DNA from: an uncultured Bacteroidales bacterium
Lineage (GTDB): Bacteria; Bacteroidota; Bacteroidia; Bacteroidales; UBA932
Length of the DNA: 64,000 nucleotides
NCBI GenBank assembly: GCA_949294195.1
Contig: CASFGK010000009.1
Location: forward strand, 62,001-126,000
Direction of reading: 5' to 3'
Shown: in pieces, positions 17,174-26,599 of the stretch
Layout of the letters: each line of letters begins with the position of its first letter
Position numbering within the stretch: position 1 is the first letter of the stretch
Translations under genes and position numbers: made by a program
The notes under the pieces: generated by a model
Database searches by the model: none
What the model was told of the DNA's origin: nothing
Seen by the model: only the letters and a program-made list of their open reading frames with translations

Positions 17174-17211
17174 AGTATAAAACATTAATAAACAATTAAT
17201 TAAACAAACCA

Positions 17212-17835
17212 ATGCCTGGATTAATTGGAAAGAAAATCGGAATGACTTCCGTTTTCGGTGCCGATGGAAAGAACATTCCATGCACCGTTATTGAGGCTGG
17301 TCCATGCGTAGTCACGCAAATCCGTACAGTAGAGAATGATGGTTATGCCGCTGTACAGCTTGCCTATGACGAAATGAGTGAGAAGCATGCCAGCAAGCCT
17401 TTGAAGGGGCATTTTGAAAAGGCAGGAACCACACCTAAGCGCAAACTCGTCGAATTCAAGGCGGATTTCGCTCAGGAGCTTAAGCTCGGTGACACTCTTA
17501 CTGTTGCCGACGTATTCGCGGACACAGCGTATGTAGACGTTGTGGGTACTTCTAAAGGTAAAGGTTTTCAGGGAGTTGTAAAACGTCACGGCTTTGCCGG
17601 AGTAGGCGGCCAGACTCATGGTCAGCACAACAGGCTCCGTCACCCTGGTTCGCTCGGTGCATCATCTTGGCCTTCGCGTGTATTCAAAGGTATGAGAATG
17701 GCAGGACACACCGGAAACGCCCGTGTCAAGATCTTCAACCTTGAGGTTGTGAAGATTCTTCCGGAGAACAATCTGATCGTCGTGAAGGGTTCTGTACCTG
17801 GAGCAAAAGGTTCATATGTAATTTTGGAGGATTAA
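17212..17835 (+). CDS. rplC: Ribosomal protein uL3
   Basis: At 207 residues, the normal bacterial length. The long loop that reaches toward the peptidyl transferase centre is recognisable as [12 protein letters not shown] followed by GGQTHGQ, whose Gln is the methylated position in some bacteria. It is the first gene of this operon. The usual predecessor rpsJ is absent; the neighbouring upstream DNA is a broken sigma gene on the other strand. Confidence 0.98.
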   Translation: MPGLIGKKIGMTSVFGADGKNIPCTVIEAGPCVVTQIRTVENDGYAAVQLAYDEMSEKHASKPLKGHFEKAGTTPKRKLVEFKADFAQELKLGDTLTVADVFADTAYVDVVGTSKGKGFQGVVKRHGFAGVGGQTHGQHNRLRHPGSLGASSWPSRVFKGMRMAGHTGNARVKIFNLEVVKILPENNLIVVKGSVPGAKGSYVILED

Positions 17836-17839
17836 GGTT

Positions 17840-18466
17840 ATGGAATTGTCAGTCTACAAAATTGACGGATCAGAGTCCGGAAAGAAAGTCGTTCTCGATG
17901 AGAATGTTTTCGGAGTAGAGCCTAACGATCACGCTATATGGCTTGACGTTAAGCAGTATCTCGCAAACCAGAGACAGGGTACTCACAAGACCAAAGACCG
18001 TAGCGAGGTCGCTTACAGCACAAAGAAACTCATCCGCCAGAAGGGTTCCGGCGGTGCCCGTCACGGTAGCCTTAAGGCCGGTATCTACACTGGCGGCGGA
18101 CGTGTTTTCGGTCCCAAGCCTCGCGATTACAGGTTCAAGCTCAACAAGAAACTCAAACAGCTCGCAAGACTCTCAGCTCTTACCTACAAGGCTCAGGAGA
18201 ATGCAATCATAATGGTCGAGCCATTCACAATGGAGGCTCCAAAGACAAAAGAATTCCTTCGTATTCTCAGCAATATCAAGGCTGGAACCAGAAGCGTCCT
18301 TGTCGTGCTTCCTGAAAATTCATCCAATATTTACCTTTCATCCCGTAACCTCCCTGAAGTTAAGGTTATCTCCGTAGATGAGATCAATACCTATGCTGTC
18401 ATGAAGGCGCATTCAATGGTGCTTGTTGACGGTGTACAGGACATCCTTTCTTCAAGAGTACGCTAA
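17840..18466 (+). CDS. rplD: Ribosomal protein uL4
   Basis: At 208 residues. The extended loop that lines the exit tunnel is visible as [13 protein letters not shown] to [13 protein letters not shown] (about residues 45-95), and the C-terminal domain ends with the [14 protein letters not shown] segment. It starts 4 nt after rplC. In many bacteria L4 also represses its own operon through the mRNA leader; whether this holds here, where the leader precedes rplC and not rpsJ, is open. Confidence 0.98.
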   Translation: MELSVYKIDGSESGKKVVLDENVFGVEPNDHAIWLDVKQYLANQRQGTHKTKDRSEVAYSTKKLIRQKGSGGARHGSLKAGIYTGGGRVFGPKPRDYRFKLNKKLKQLARLSALTYKAQENAIIMVEPFTMEAPKTKEFLRILSNIKAGTRSVLVVLPENSSNIYLSSRNLPEVKVISVDEINTYAVMKAHSMVLVDGVQDILSSRVR

Positions 18467-18478
18467 AAAGACCGAGAG

Positions 18479-18769
18479 ATGGGAATCATAATTAAGCCAA
18501 TAGTAACAGAAAAGATGACGGTTCAAGGCGAGAAGTTGAACCGCTACGGTTTTATCGTAGACCGTGAGGCCAACAAGCTTCAGATCAAGACTGCGGTAGA
18601 GCAAATGTACAACGTGACAGTGGCTTCAGTAAATACTCTGAACTACCACGGAAAGAGAAAATCGCGCTTTACAAAGGCCGGTATTTTGAGAGGCCGCATG
18701 AATCACTACAAGAAAGCTTATGTGACTCTTGCCGGCGAGGACAAGATAGATTTCTACGCTAACATTTAA
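18479..18769 (+). CDS. rplW: Ribosomal protein uL23
   Basis: At 96 residues. It opens with [10 protein letters not shown], the family signature, and has the Lys/Arg-rich tunnel loop ([23 protein letters not shown]). On the large subunit it sits at the tunnel exit and docks trigger factor and SRP. It lies 12 nt after rplD. Confidence 0.98.
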   Translation: MGIIIKPIVTEKMTVQGEKLNRYGFIVDREANKLQIKTAVEQMYNVTVASVNTLNYHGKRKSRFTKAGILRGRMNHYKKAYVTLAGEDKIDFYANI

Positions 18770-18783
18770 AGGGGGAACAGGAA

Positions 18784-19608
18784 ATGGCAGTAAGAAAATT
18801 CAAACCGGTAACTCCCGGACAGAGAAACAAGGTAATCAGTGCATTCGACGACATTACCTGCAAGACCCCGTATAAACCGTTGCTTGCTCCTCTCAAGAAG
18901 ACAGGCGGACGCAACAACCAGGGTAAGATGACAATGCGCTATATCGGAGGCGGTCACAAGAGAATGTACCGTATCATCGATTTCCTGCGCGACAAGGATG
19001 ACTGCAAGGCAGAGGTTCTTACTATCGAGTACGATCCGAACCGCAGTGCACGTATCGCTCTGGTAAAATATGAAGATGGTGAAAAGAGATACATCATCGC
19101 GCCAAACGGACTGAAAGTAGGACAGATCATCGCTTCAGGATCAGGTGTTGCTCCTGAGGTCGGAAACACTCTTCCTCTCGCTGAAATTCCGCTCGGTACA
19201 CTTATCCACAACATTGAGCTGCGTCCGGGCCAGGGTGCTGCAATGGCACGCAGCGCCGGAGCATACGCACAGCTCGCAGCACGTGAAGGAAAGCATGCTG
19301 TTCTCCGTCTGCCTTCAGGCGAGACAAGAATGGTGCTGGTGACCTGCCGTGCAACAGTGGGTACCGTATCGAATCCAGACCACAATTTGGAGTCTCATGG
19401 TAAGGCAGGACGCAACAGATGGCTCGGCCGCCGTCCTCGTAACCGCGGTGTCGTAATGAACCCGGTTGATCACCCTATGGGTGGTGGTGAAGGACGTGCT
19501 TCCGGAGGACATCCACGTTCACGCAAAGGCTTGCCGGCTAAGGGCTACAAGACACGTAATCCTAAGAGCACTTCAAATAAGTTCATTATTGAAAGAAGGA
19601 AAAAATAA
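18784..19608 (+). CDS. rplB: Ribosomal protein uL2
   Basis: At 274 residues. The C-terminal signature [13 protein letters not shown] with its conserved His, followed by GGHPRSRKG, is intact; this loop approaches the peptidyl transferase centre. The N-terminal RNA-binding half contains [12 protein letters not shown]. The start is preceded by a purine-rich AAAGGGGGAA stretch. Confidence 0.98.
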   Translation: MAVRKFKPVTPGQRNKVISAFDDITCKTPYKPLLAPLKKTGGRNNQGKMTMRYIGGGHKRMYRIIDFLRDKDDCKAEVLTIEYDPNRSARIALVKYEDGEKRYIIAPNGLKVGQIIASGSGVAPEVGNTLPLAEIPLGTLIHNIELRPGQGAAMARSAGAYAQLAAREGKHAVLRLPSGETRMVLVTCRATVGTVSNPDHNLESHGKAGRNRWLGRRPRNRGVVMNPVDHPMGGGEGRASGGHPRSRKGLPAKGYKTRNPKSTSNKFIIERRKK

Positions 19609-19630
19609 CCGGAATTAAACTTTAGAGATT

Positions 19631-19900
19631 ATGAGTCGTTCATTAAGAAAAGGTCCTTATATTCAGGAAAGCCTGGAAAAGAAAATTCTTGCTATGAATG
19701 AAGGTAGCATGAAGAAAGAGGTTGTCAAGACTTGGTCACGCGCAAGTATGATCTCTCCTGACTTTGTAGGTCACACTATTGCAGTTCATAATGGAAACAA
19801 GTTTATTCCTGTTTACGTTACAGAGAACATGGTTGGCCACAAGCTCGGCGAGTTCGCTCCGACAAGAACATTCAGAGGCCATTCGGGCAATCGTAAATAA
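19631..19900 (+). CDS. rpsS: Ribosomal protein uS19
   Basis: At 89 residues, starting [11 protein letters not shown] and containing TWSRASMI and the [16 protein letters not shown] signature near the C-terminus. It sits in the head of the small subunit with S13. It lies 22 nt after rplB without a Shine-Dalgarno motif. Confidence 0.98.
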   Translation: MSRSLRKGPYIQESLEKKILAMNEGSMKKEVVKTWSRASMISPDFVGHTIAVHNGNKFIPVYVTENMVGHKLGEFAPTRTFRGHSGNRK

Positions 19901-19921
19901 TTTTAAAATGAAATTGTAATT

Positions 19922-20341
19922 ATGGGAGCTCGTAAAAGACAAATGGCCGAGAGGCTCAAAGAGATAAAGAAACATACAGCCATCGCAAAGCTGAATGATG
20001 TACCTACCTCACCTCGCAAGATGCGTCTTGTCGCTGATATCGTGAGAGGTGTTGAAGTGAACCGTGCGCTGGATATCCTCAAATATTCCAAAAAGCACGC
20101 TTCTGTAGCGCTTGCAAAGGTTCTTCGCAGTGCCATCGCAAACTGGGAGGCGAAGAATCCGGACAATACCAAAGAACTGGATAACGGTAATGTATATATC
20201 AAGACCCTCATGGTAAATGAAGGCCGTACACTCAAGAGAATCCGTCCTTGCCCTCAGGGTAGGGCCGGCAGGATCCGCAAGCGTTCAAACCACATTACCA
20301 TCATCCTCGATACAAAGAAACCAGCATCAGTGGAGGAATAA
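19922..20341 (+). CDS. rplV: Ribosomal protein uL22
   Basis: At 139 residues, about 25-30 longer than the Escherichia coli protein. Part of the excess is an N-terminal extension of some 20 charged residues (MGARKRQMAERLKEIKKH), typical of Bacteroidota. The core motif VPTSPRKMRLVADIVRG and the beta-hairpin RIRPCPQGRAGRIRKR that reaches into the exit tunnel are intact. Confidence 0.97.
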   Translation: MGARKRQMAERLKEIKKHTAIAKLNDVPTSPRKMRLVADIVRGVEVNRALDILKYSKKHASVALAKVLRSAIANWEAKNPDNTKELDNGNVYIKTLMVNEGRTLKRIRPCPQGRAGRIRKRSNHITIILDTKKPASVEE

Positions 20342-20344
20342 ATT

Positions 20345-21097
20345 ATGGGACAGAAAACAAATCCTATCAGCAACAGAATCGGTATCACCCGTGGTTGGGA
20401 CTCTAACTGGTGTGGTGGTAACTATGCGGAGAAGATCGCAGAGGACTACGAAATCCGTAAATATCTCGTAAACCGTCTTGCAAAGGCCAGCCTTTCAAAG
20501 ATTGTCATCGAGAGGACTCTCAAGCTCATCACTGTAACTATCCATGCAGCCCGTCCGGGTGTCATCATCGGAAAAGGCGGCGCTGAAGTGGACAAGCTTA
20601 AGGAAGAGCTCAAGAAAGTCACCAAGAAAGATGTCCAGATCAACATCTTCGAGGTAAAGAAACCTGAAGTTGACGCTCATATTGTGGCAGACAACATCGC
20701 ACGTCAGATTGAAGGCCGTGTTTCTTACAGAAGGGCTATCAAAATGGCTGTAGCCACTACGATGAAAGTCGGAGCGGAGGGTATCAAGGTGCAGATCAGC
20801 GGCCGTCTCGGCGGTGCGGAAATGGCTCGCAGCGAAATGTTCAAGGAAGGACGTACTCCACTCCATACATTCCGTGCCGATATAGACTATGCTTTGGCTG
20901 AGGCTCACACGAAAGTCGGTGTTCTCGGTATCAAGGTATGGATCTGCAACGGAGAGGTTTATGGTAAGAAAGATCTTTCACCGAACGCAGGTGTCGCTGC
21001 CGGTGCACATGCACAGCAGGGCGGACAGAACCGCGGCGGACGCAATGACCGCCGTCGTTCAGACCGTCGTCGTTCAGACCGTAAGGACAGCAAGTAA
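20345..21097 (+). CDS. rpsC: Ribosomal protein uS3
   Basis: At 250 residues. It has an N-terminal KH domain with the GVIIGKGG loop (about 60-75) and a C-terminal S3 domain ending in [10 protein letters not shown]. Then comes a basic, Gly/Arg-rich tail with two copies of DRRRS encoded by a 15-nt direct repeat at 21047-21076. It is the last gene of this transcription unit and a strong terminator follows. In other Bacteroidales rplP comes next, but here rplP is 14.9 kb away. Confidence 0.98.
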   Translation: MGQKTNPISNRIGITRGWDSNWCGGNYAEKIAEDYEIRKYLVNRLAKASLSKIVIERTLKLITVTIHAARPGVIIGKGGAEVDKLKEELKKVTKKDVQINIFEVKKPEVDAHIVADNIARQIEGRVSYRRAIKMAVATTMKVGAEGIKVQISGRLGGAEMARSEMFKEGRTPLHTFRADIDYALAEAHTKVGVLGIKVWICNGEVYGKKDLSPNAGVAAGAHAQQGGQNRGGRNDRRRSDRRRSDRKDSK

Positions 21098-21119
21098 TTA
21101 TTTGCTGACATAATAACAG

Positions 21120-21151
21120 AAGCCGGATTCCGAAAGGGGCCGGCTTTTTTT
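21120..21151 (+). terminator. Intrinsic terminator after rpsC
   Basis: AAGCCGG (21120-21126) pairs with CCGGCTT (21140-21146) and the stem runs into a T-tract to 21151. It lies 22 nt beyond the rpsC stop and ends the first ribosomal operon. Confidence 0.9.
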
Positions 21152-21209
21152 GTGCCCGGCGGCAAGTCAGATCCGTTTATTTTGGAGCCCGGTATTTTCA
21201 AATAATATT

Positions 21210-21217
21210 TATATTTG
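21210..21217 (+). promoter_or_regulatory. -7 element of the oxidoreductase gene
   Basis: TATATTTG matches the consensus, but no TTG has the right spacing. The implied transcript start near 21224 excludes the upstream in-frame codon at 21215 and supports translation from 21248. Confidence 0.55.
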
Positions 21218-21247
21218 AATATCATAACACTAAAACCAGTCTGCATT

Positions 21248-22546
21248 ATGAATGAAACCAGAAGAAGTTTTCTGAAGAAGGCAGGGGCAGGGGTGGCCCT
21301 GTTCACTATTCTGCCCCGCCATGTATTCGGCGCCATGGGTGGAGACAAGAGATATGTAGCTCCCAGTGACCAGCTTACAAAAGGCATTATCGGAGTCGGA
21401 GGCATAGGCCGTTCGTCGAACCATTTCACCAGCGACGGGAGATGCAGGCTCGTCGCCATATGCGATGTGGATTCCGGGCATCTGCGAAAAGGGGTTGAGC
21501 TCGGTAAGAGGAAGTTCGGGCAGACTCTGAAGACATATCATGATTTCAGGGATCTTGTCCATGACCCGAATGTGGATGTTGTCCATATAGCCACTCCGCC
21601 TCACTGGCACGGGATAATGGCTGTGGAGGCGGCACGGGCCGGGAAAGATATTTTCTGTGAAAAGCCGATGACGAGGACAATAGGGGAGAGCAAGAGGGTC
21701 ATGGAAGCAGTCAGAAGAAACGGGCGGATATACCGTCTTAATACATGGTTCCGCTTTCAGGACACATTCTATGGACTGGGCACTACGGTGGAGCCGCTGA
21801 AGAAACTGGTGGACAGCGGGCTGCTCGGCTGGCCGCTCACAGTAAGGATTTCCGGAGCGACGGGATTTGCGTGGAAATTTTTCTGGACCGGGAAGGAAAA
21901 TCTGGCCCCTCAGCCCGTTCCTGCAGAACTGGACTATGATTTCTGGCTGGGGCCGGCTCCGTACAAGCCGTACAACGCACACCGTGTGCACCAGACATTT
22001 CGCGGATACTGGGATTACGACGGAGGAGGACTTGGAGATATGGGACAGCATTATATCGACCCGGTGCAGTATATTCTCGGGAAAGACGGGAGTTTCCCGG
22101 TAAAGGTCGAGGTCGACGCCCCACAGCAACATCCGGACGCTATCGGAATATGGCGGAGCATTACATATACATATGAGGACGGATGCAGGATCATTCTTGA
22201 AGGGGAAGGTTTCGAGAGTCAGGGAAAGGTCCCGTATATAGAGGGACCGAAAGGAAAAGTATACAAAGGTTTTGAATGTTCGATTCCCAATGTGATGGAA
22301 CTGATTGCGGAGATGCCGGATCCGGAGCCGCAGAATACGGATTTCACCGACTGTGTCCGGACAAGGCAGAAATTTGCCCTCAATGAAGAAAACGGACATC
22401 ACAGTTCTACGATAGTGAATATGGGAGTCTGTGCCCTAAGGCTTGGAAGGACGCTGCATTTTGACCCGAAGAGCCAGCTCTTTATCGGGGATGATGCTGC
22501 CAACAGGCTGATTGACCAGCCGATGAGAGGGACATGGAGTCTATAG
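21248..22546 (+). CDS. Tat-exported Gfo/Idh/MocA family oxidoreductase
   Basis: About 432 residues from the ATG at 21248. The N-terminus carries a twin-arginine motif (RRSFLKK) and a hydrophobic stretch, so the folded, cofactor-loaded enzyme would be exported to the periplasm. A Rossmann nucleotide-binding domain follows (IGVGGIGRSSNH), with the EKP motif CEKPMTR near residue 140, and a C-terminal alpha/beta substrate domain. Family members oxidise or reduce sugar hydroxyls with bound or free NAD(P). The next gene has a DUF1080 domain, known from 3-keto-glycoside cleavage, so this enzyme may make or remove a 3-keto sugar. That role is inferred from context. Confidence 0.9.
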   Translation: MNETRRSFLKKAGAGVALFTILPRHVFGAMGGDKRYVAPSDQLTKGIIGVGGIGRSSNHFTSDGRCRLVAICDVDSGHLRKGVELGKRKFGQTLKTYHDFRDLVHDPNVDVVHIATPPHWHGIMAVEAARAGKDIFCEKPMTRTIGESKRVMEAVRRNGRIYRLNTWFRFQDTFYGLGTTVEPLKKLVDSGLLGWPLTVRISGATGFAWKFFWTGKENLAPQPVPAELDYDFWLGPAPYKPYNAHRVHQTFRGYWDYDGGGLGDMGQHYIDPVQYILGKDGSFPVKVEVDAPQQHPDAIGIWRSITYTYEDGCRIILEGEGFESQGKVPYIEGPKGKVYKGFECSIPNVMELIAEMPDPEPQNTDFTDCVRTRQKFALNEENGHHSSTIVNMGVCALRLGRTLHFDPKSQLFIGDDAANRLIDQPMRGTWSL

Positions 22547-22613
22547 GACACAGGATTCATGACACTGAGGTGGAAATTTACGGATTACGATAATTGATTC
22601 AAATGACAAGAAA

Positions 22614-25454
22614 ATGAGAAAGACCATATTATCCATACTATTGACGTTGACTGTATCAGGTCTGGTTTCCATGCCGGCCGGAGCCCGGGATACCCGGCAG
22701 AGGACAGTACTTACCGTCGTGCAGGATGCTCTTGCACAGTTTCCCGCACAGACTGCTGCCGATCTGGACAGGGAAATGACGGATATTGCCGTTTCTGCTC
22801 CGGAGTCTGTCGAAATACTCGCAGGAATGCTTGTTCCTGCTTCCGGCGTGCAGAATGCTCTGGTCGAGTATGCTTTGAGCGGAATCGTTGATTTTGCCGG
22901 CAGGAAAGGGAACGAGGCTTATGCGGCACCGGTCAAGGCAGGTCTTGCCGCGGGACTGGAAAAATGTGGGGATACCGCTAATAAGGCTTTCCTTATGTCC
23001 CAGTTCAGACTTCTGGCTGCTGCAGAAGATATTCCTGTATTTCTTGAATATGCCGGTGATCCTGCTCTCGGGTCGGTGGCTGTCAATGCCTTGATTTCCA
23101 TTGAAGGGAGTGAAAAGGCCATAATGAGCCTGATAGAGACAGGCGGAGCGTCCAGACCGTTGCTTGCATACGCTGCTGCGGAAAAAGGCCTTTCCGATGC
23201 TGAACCGTACCTGCTTGAATGGATTCGGGAGCTTGACGGAAACCAGAATGAAGATTCGGATCCGTCCAGCGGGGCTGATACTCCGGACATGAGGGCATAT
23301 CTTCATGCACTTTCCCGCTGTGGGGGCGAAGCTTCATTGAAAATCCTCAGAAAAGAATCGGTATACGACTATGTTACTCTCCTTGGAAGGATTGCGGACA
23401 AAGGGGATTGTCCTACGGCGGTTGCCGGAGCGAAACGGCTTCTGAAATCGGAAGATGTCAATATCCGCTGCGCCGCTCTGGAACTTCTGGTTTCGGTCCA
23501 GGGTGATGATGCGGAGAAGTATATTATTGCCGCAATGGACAGTCCTGACAGGGATTACCGATGTGCGGCTCTGGAATATGCGTCGGATTTCACGCATGAT
23601 CCGTACTTTTGCTCCGGGCTGTCGGAGATCCTGAATTCTGCCGGACCGGAGATCCGGACCGATATAGTGAACTGGGCGGGGACGTATCATGTTGAAGCAT
23701 TGCTCCTTGACGTGCTGTCATTCATTCCTGCTTGTCCGGGAGAAAATATTCCGGAGTCTCCGGAGCTGGCAACCGCAGCAATCCGGGCTGCCGGACTGAT
23801 CGGCGGGGATGCTGCGGCCGATGCGCTGGTGCTGCAGCTTTCTGGAGATTCGGATTATGCACAGGCCGCCTATAGGGCTCTGATGTCTTTTTGCGGAGAT
23901 CTGGAAAACAGACTGCAGACTGTCCTGGACGGAAGCGACCCGCAGGCTGTCCAGTATGCGTTGTCGCTTGCTTCCTCAAGGCGGATGACAGGACTTGCTC
24001 CCCGGGTATTCTCCCTGCTTGAGTCCGGTGACAGTATGGTGAGAAGGACAGCATACATGTCGCTCGCCGGAGTGACAGCTCCTGAAGACTGCGGCAGACT
24101 CGGATCCCTGCTGGAAAAGGCTGACACTGATTTCAGGGTCTCTGCCCTGCAGAATGCTCTGGCATGTGCCCTCCTGACACTTGCTCCGGAGAAACAGTAC
24201 GAAGAAACGATGTCCCTTATCGGGAAAAGCGGCAGGCCGTCCCTGTATTATCCTGTTCTGGCGCAGACCGCGACGGAAGATGCAGTAAAGTATCTGAAGG
24301 ATGCTTATGATGAGGGATCTGATACGCAGGAAGCGTTTTCCGCACTGATGGCCGTGGACAATATTGCTGCTGCCGGCATGCTGATGTCCATAGCCGGGAA
24401 TGATCCGGAGAAAGCAGGACCGGCACTTTCCCGGGTCGTGGATCTGGTATCCGTTTCCGGTCTTGATGATGTGTCCAGAGAGTCTTGGTATGCTGCCGTG
24501 ATGAAATCCGCTCCTGATGTCGATCTGCAGAACAAGGTTCTGGGTGCCCTTGCCTCGACACCTGTGATGCCGGCATTCCTTCTTGCGATGAAATATCTTG
24601 ATGATCCCGGGACATCATACAAGGCAGCAGATGCTGTAAAGTCGATTGCTTCCAGGACTACGGACGAAATAGACTATCATGCGCTCAAGTCTGCTCTGGA
24701 AAAAGCCATGGAGGTATTTGCTGCTGCTGGCGGAGCAGATGACGGATATGCGGTGGATGAAATCAGGAAAATGCTCTCCGGTCTCCAGCCTCCTGCGGAG
24801 AAATTCGTCCTTCCGGAGGATGAGGCCAGGGCCGGCTATGAAGTCCTTTTTGATGGAACTGACCTTTCAAAGTGGACCGGGGACATGGAGGGGTATACCC
24901 CGGTAAACGGGACAATATTCGTCACTGCCGGCTACGGAGATTCAAGAAACCTGTATACCATAAAGGAATACGGGGATTTCATCTTCAGGTTTGATTTCTG
25001 CTTCGTAAAGCCGGGAGTCAATAATGGTGTAGGCATACGCACCCCTATGGGGAAGGATGCAGCATACTGGGGAATGTGCGAATGCCAGATTCTGGACCAT
25101 GATGATCCGATATACAAGGGATTGCATGAATATCAGGTCCATGGTTCGGCGTACGGCATCATTCCGGCCAGACGGGTTGTACACAGACCTCTCGGAGAAT
25201 GGAACAGCGAGGAGATCAAAGTCGTCGGAGACCGGATTACGGTTACTCTGAACGGCGAGGTGATCCTGGACGGAAACCTGCGTGAGGCGTGCCGTGGATA
25301 CAATGTGGCCCCGGACGGGAGTGACTACAATCCGTATACAGCCGATCACAGGAACCACCCGGGAATGTTCAACAAGAAAGGCCATGTCGGGTTTCTGGGA
25401 CACGGCGCAGGAATAAAGTTCCGCAATGTCCGAATACTCGACTTGGACAAATAA
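22614..25454 (+). CDS. HEAT-repeat protein fused to a DUF1080 (3-keto-glycoside hydrolase-like) domain
   Basis: A 946-residue exported protein: signal peptide 1-24, then about 700 residues of alpha-helical repeats resembling HEAT/ARM units (recurrent short helices with Ala, Leu and Asp, such as NIRCAALELLVS and AAIRAAGLIGG), then a concanavalin-like DUF1080 domain at 743-946 starting EVLFDGTDLSKW. DUF1080 proteins act in cleavage of 3-keto-glucosides. The gene starts 67 nt after the Tat oxidoreductase. The helical solenoid could be a protein- or glycan-binding scaffold. Most DUF1080 proteins are only 200-300 residues long, so the fusion stands out. Catalytic residues cannot be named with confidence. 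Confidence 0.85.
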   Translation: MRKTILSILLTLTVSGLVSMPAGARDTRQRTVLTVVQDALAQFPAQTAADLDREMTDIAVSAPESVEILAGMLVPASGVQNALVEYALSGIVDFAGRKGNEAYAAPVKAGLAAGLEKCGDTANKAFLMSQFRLLAAAEDIPVFLEYAGDPALGSVAVNALISIEGSEKAIMSLIETGGASRPLLAYAAAEKGLSDAEPYLLEWIRELDGNQNEDSDPSSGADTPDMRAYLHALSRCGGEASLKILRKESVYDYVTLLGRIADKGDCPTAVAGAKRLLKSEDVNIRCAALELLVSVQGDDAEKYIIAAMDSPDRDYRCAALEYASDFTHDPYFCSGLSEILNSAGPEIRTDIVNWAGTYHVEALLLDVLSFIPACPGENIPESPELATAAIRAAGLIGGDAAADALVLQLSGDSDYAQAAYRALMSFCGDLENRLQTVLDGSDPQAVQYALSLASSRRMTGLAPRVFSLLESGDSMVRRTAYMSLAGVTAPEDCGRLGSLLEKADTDFRVSALQNALACALLTLAPEKQYEETMSLIGKSGRPSLYYPVLAQTATEDAVKYLKDAYDEGSDTQEAFSALMAVDNIAAAGMLMSIAGNDPEKAGPALSRVVDLVSVSGLDDVSRESWYAAVMKSAPDVDLQNKVLGALASTPVMPAFLLAMKYLDDPGTSYKAADAVKSIASRTTDEIDYHALKSALEKAMEVFAAAGGADDGYAVDEIRKMLSGLQPPAEKFVLPEDEARAGYEVLFDGTDLSKWTGDMEGYTPVNGTIFVTAGYGDSRNLYTIKEYGDFIFRFDFCFVKPGVNNGVGIRTPMGKDAAYWGMCECQILDHDDPIYKGLHEYQVHGSAYGIIPARRVVHRPLGEWNSEEIKVVGDRITVTLNGEVILDGNLREACRGYNVAPDGSDYNPYTADHRNHPGMFNKKGHVGFLGHGAGIKFRNVRILDLDK

Positions 25455-25466
25455 TCGCGATAAACA

Positions 25467-25497
25467 TTGCAAAAGTCTGATCCAGAGTATATTTTTG
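25467..25497 (+). promoter_or_regulatory. Promoter of the tlpA-uvrC-pnuC operon
   Basis: TTG at 25467-25469, a 20-nt spacer and TATTTTTG at 25490-25497. The predicted start lies about 15 nt before the first gene. Confidence 0.75.
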
Positions 25498-25516
25498 CAG
25501 CGAAAAAAAAGAAATA

Positions 25517-26599
25517 ATGCAGAAAATGAAAAAAATTCTATCATTTGCGGCTGCCGGAGCAGTTCTGGCAGGTTGCGCACAGGTTTCCGATGTTACGAAG
25601 ATATCCGGAGTTGTCAATGTCGATGCCATAGATGAAGTGAACGTTGTGATTCCGGAAATGTCCATTGACACTCTGGTACCTGTCAAGGACGGGAAATTCT
25701 ATGTCGAAGTTCCTGCAAACCCGCTTGTCTTCGGAAGTGTGGCTACAGCAAATTACGGGGTGCAGTTCATTCCTGACGGAACCGAGCTGGAGGTGGTGAT
25801 TGCGGACGAGTCCAGGGTGACATCAAGAAACAGCAGCTCCATCCAGTCCAGATTCGCTGCATATCAGGAAGATGTGGAAACCATGATGAATGACTTCAAT
25901 ACTACGGTCCAGGCTATAGTCGCTGATACTTCCCTGTCGGACGAGCAGAGGAAGGCAAGCCTTGATTCAAACTATAATGCTGTGACAGAATCATTTGTCG
26001 CTTTCAATGAAAAGACCCTTTCCGAGAACGCCGACAATATCATTGCGCTTGTAGCTCTCCAGCAGGCATCGATGATGATTGAAGACACACATGCCGACTC
26101 CCTTATCGGGCTCCTTTCACCGGCGCTTCAGGAGACAAAGTCCGTAAAGGAGATGAAAGCAGACATACAGACCCGTATGGAAACCGCTGAAGGCAAGATG
26201 TTCAAGGATTTCACAGTAGAGGATTCAGATGGAAAGTCAGTAAGGTTCTCTGATTATGTAGGAAAAGGCAAATATGTCCTTGTTGACTTCTGGGCTTCAT
26301 GGTGCGGCCCGTGCAAGGCTGAGATCCCTAATATCAGGAATGTCTACAACAAATACCATAAGAAGGGACTTGAGGTGTTGAGCGTTGCGGTATGGGATCA
26401 GCCTCAGGCTACAAAAGACACGGCAAAGGTCTATGGAGTGAACTGGAAGCAGATTATCAATGCACAGCAGGTTCCTACAGAACTTTACGGCATTCAGGGT
26501 ATTCCACACATTATCCTTTTCGGACCGGACGGAACTATCCTCAAGCGCAATCTCCGTGGAGAAGAGATTGAAGCTGAAGTTGCGAAATACGTCAAGTGA
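25517..26599 (+). CDS. TlpA/ResA-like thioredoxin lipoprotein with DUF4369-like N-terminal domain
   Basis: A 360-residue protein with a lipoprotein signal ending at Cys20 (LAGC) when counted from 25517; the ATG at 25526 is an equally good start. Residues about 28-110 form a beta-rich DUF4369-type domain, 110-210 are helical, and 215-360 are an AhpC/TSA-type thioredoxin fold with the redox pair Cys263-Gly-Pro-Cys266 and the cis-Pro segment GIPHI. It probably reduces disulfides or supports cytochrome or envelope protein maturation in the periplasm. The stop overlaps the uvrC start by 4 nt. Confidence 0.93.
   Translation: MQKMKKILSFAAAGAVLAGCAQVSDVTKISGVVNVDAIDEVNVVIPEMSIDTLVPVKDGKFYVEVPANPLVFGSVATANYGVQFIPDGTELEVVIADESRVTSRNSSSIQSRFAAYQEDVETMMNDFNTTVQAIVADTSLSDEQRKASLDSNYNAVTESFVAFNEKTLSENADNIIALVALQQASMMIEDTHADSLIGLLSPALQETKSVKEMKADIQTRMETAEGKMFKDFTVEDSDGKSVRFSDYVGKGKYVLVDFWASWCGPCKAEIPNIRNVYNKYHKKGLEVLSVAVWDQPQATKDTAKVYGVNWKQIINAQQVPTELYGIQGIPHIILFGPDGTILKRNLRGEEIEAEVAKYVK

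Noticed and set aside
21047-21076. Direct repeats that might start a CRISPR-like array
   Set aside because: Only two 15-nt units with no spacers, in frame within rpsC and encoding a basic protein tail.
21230-22402. Long open frame (about 390 codons) on the minus strand opposite the Gfo/Idh/MocA gene
   Set aside because: The plus strand encodes a clear family member over the whole length. The antisense translation is rich in Arg, Pro and His and has no recognisable domain, so it is a codon-bias shadow.
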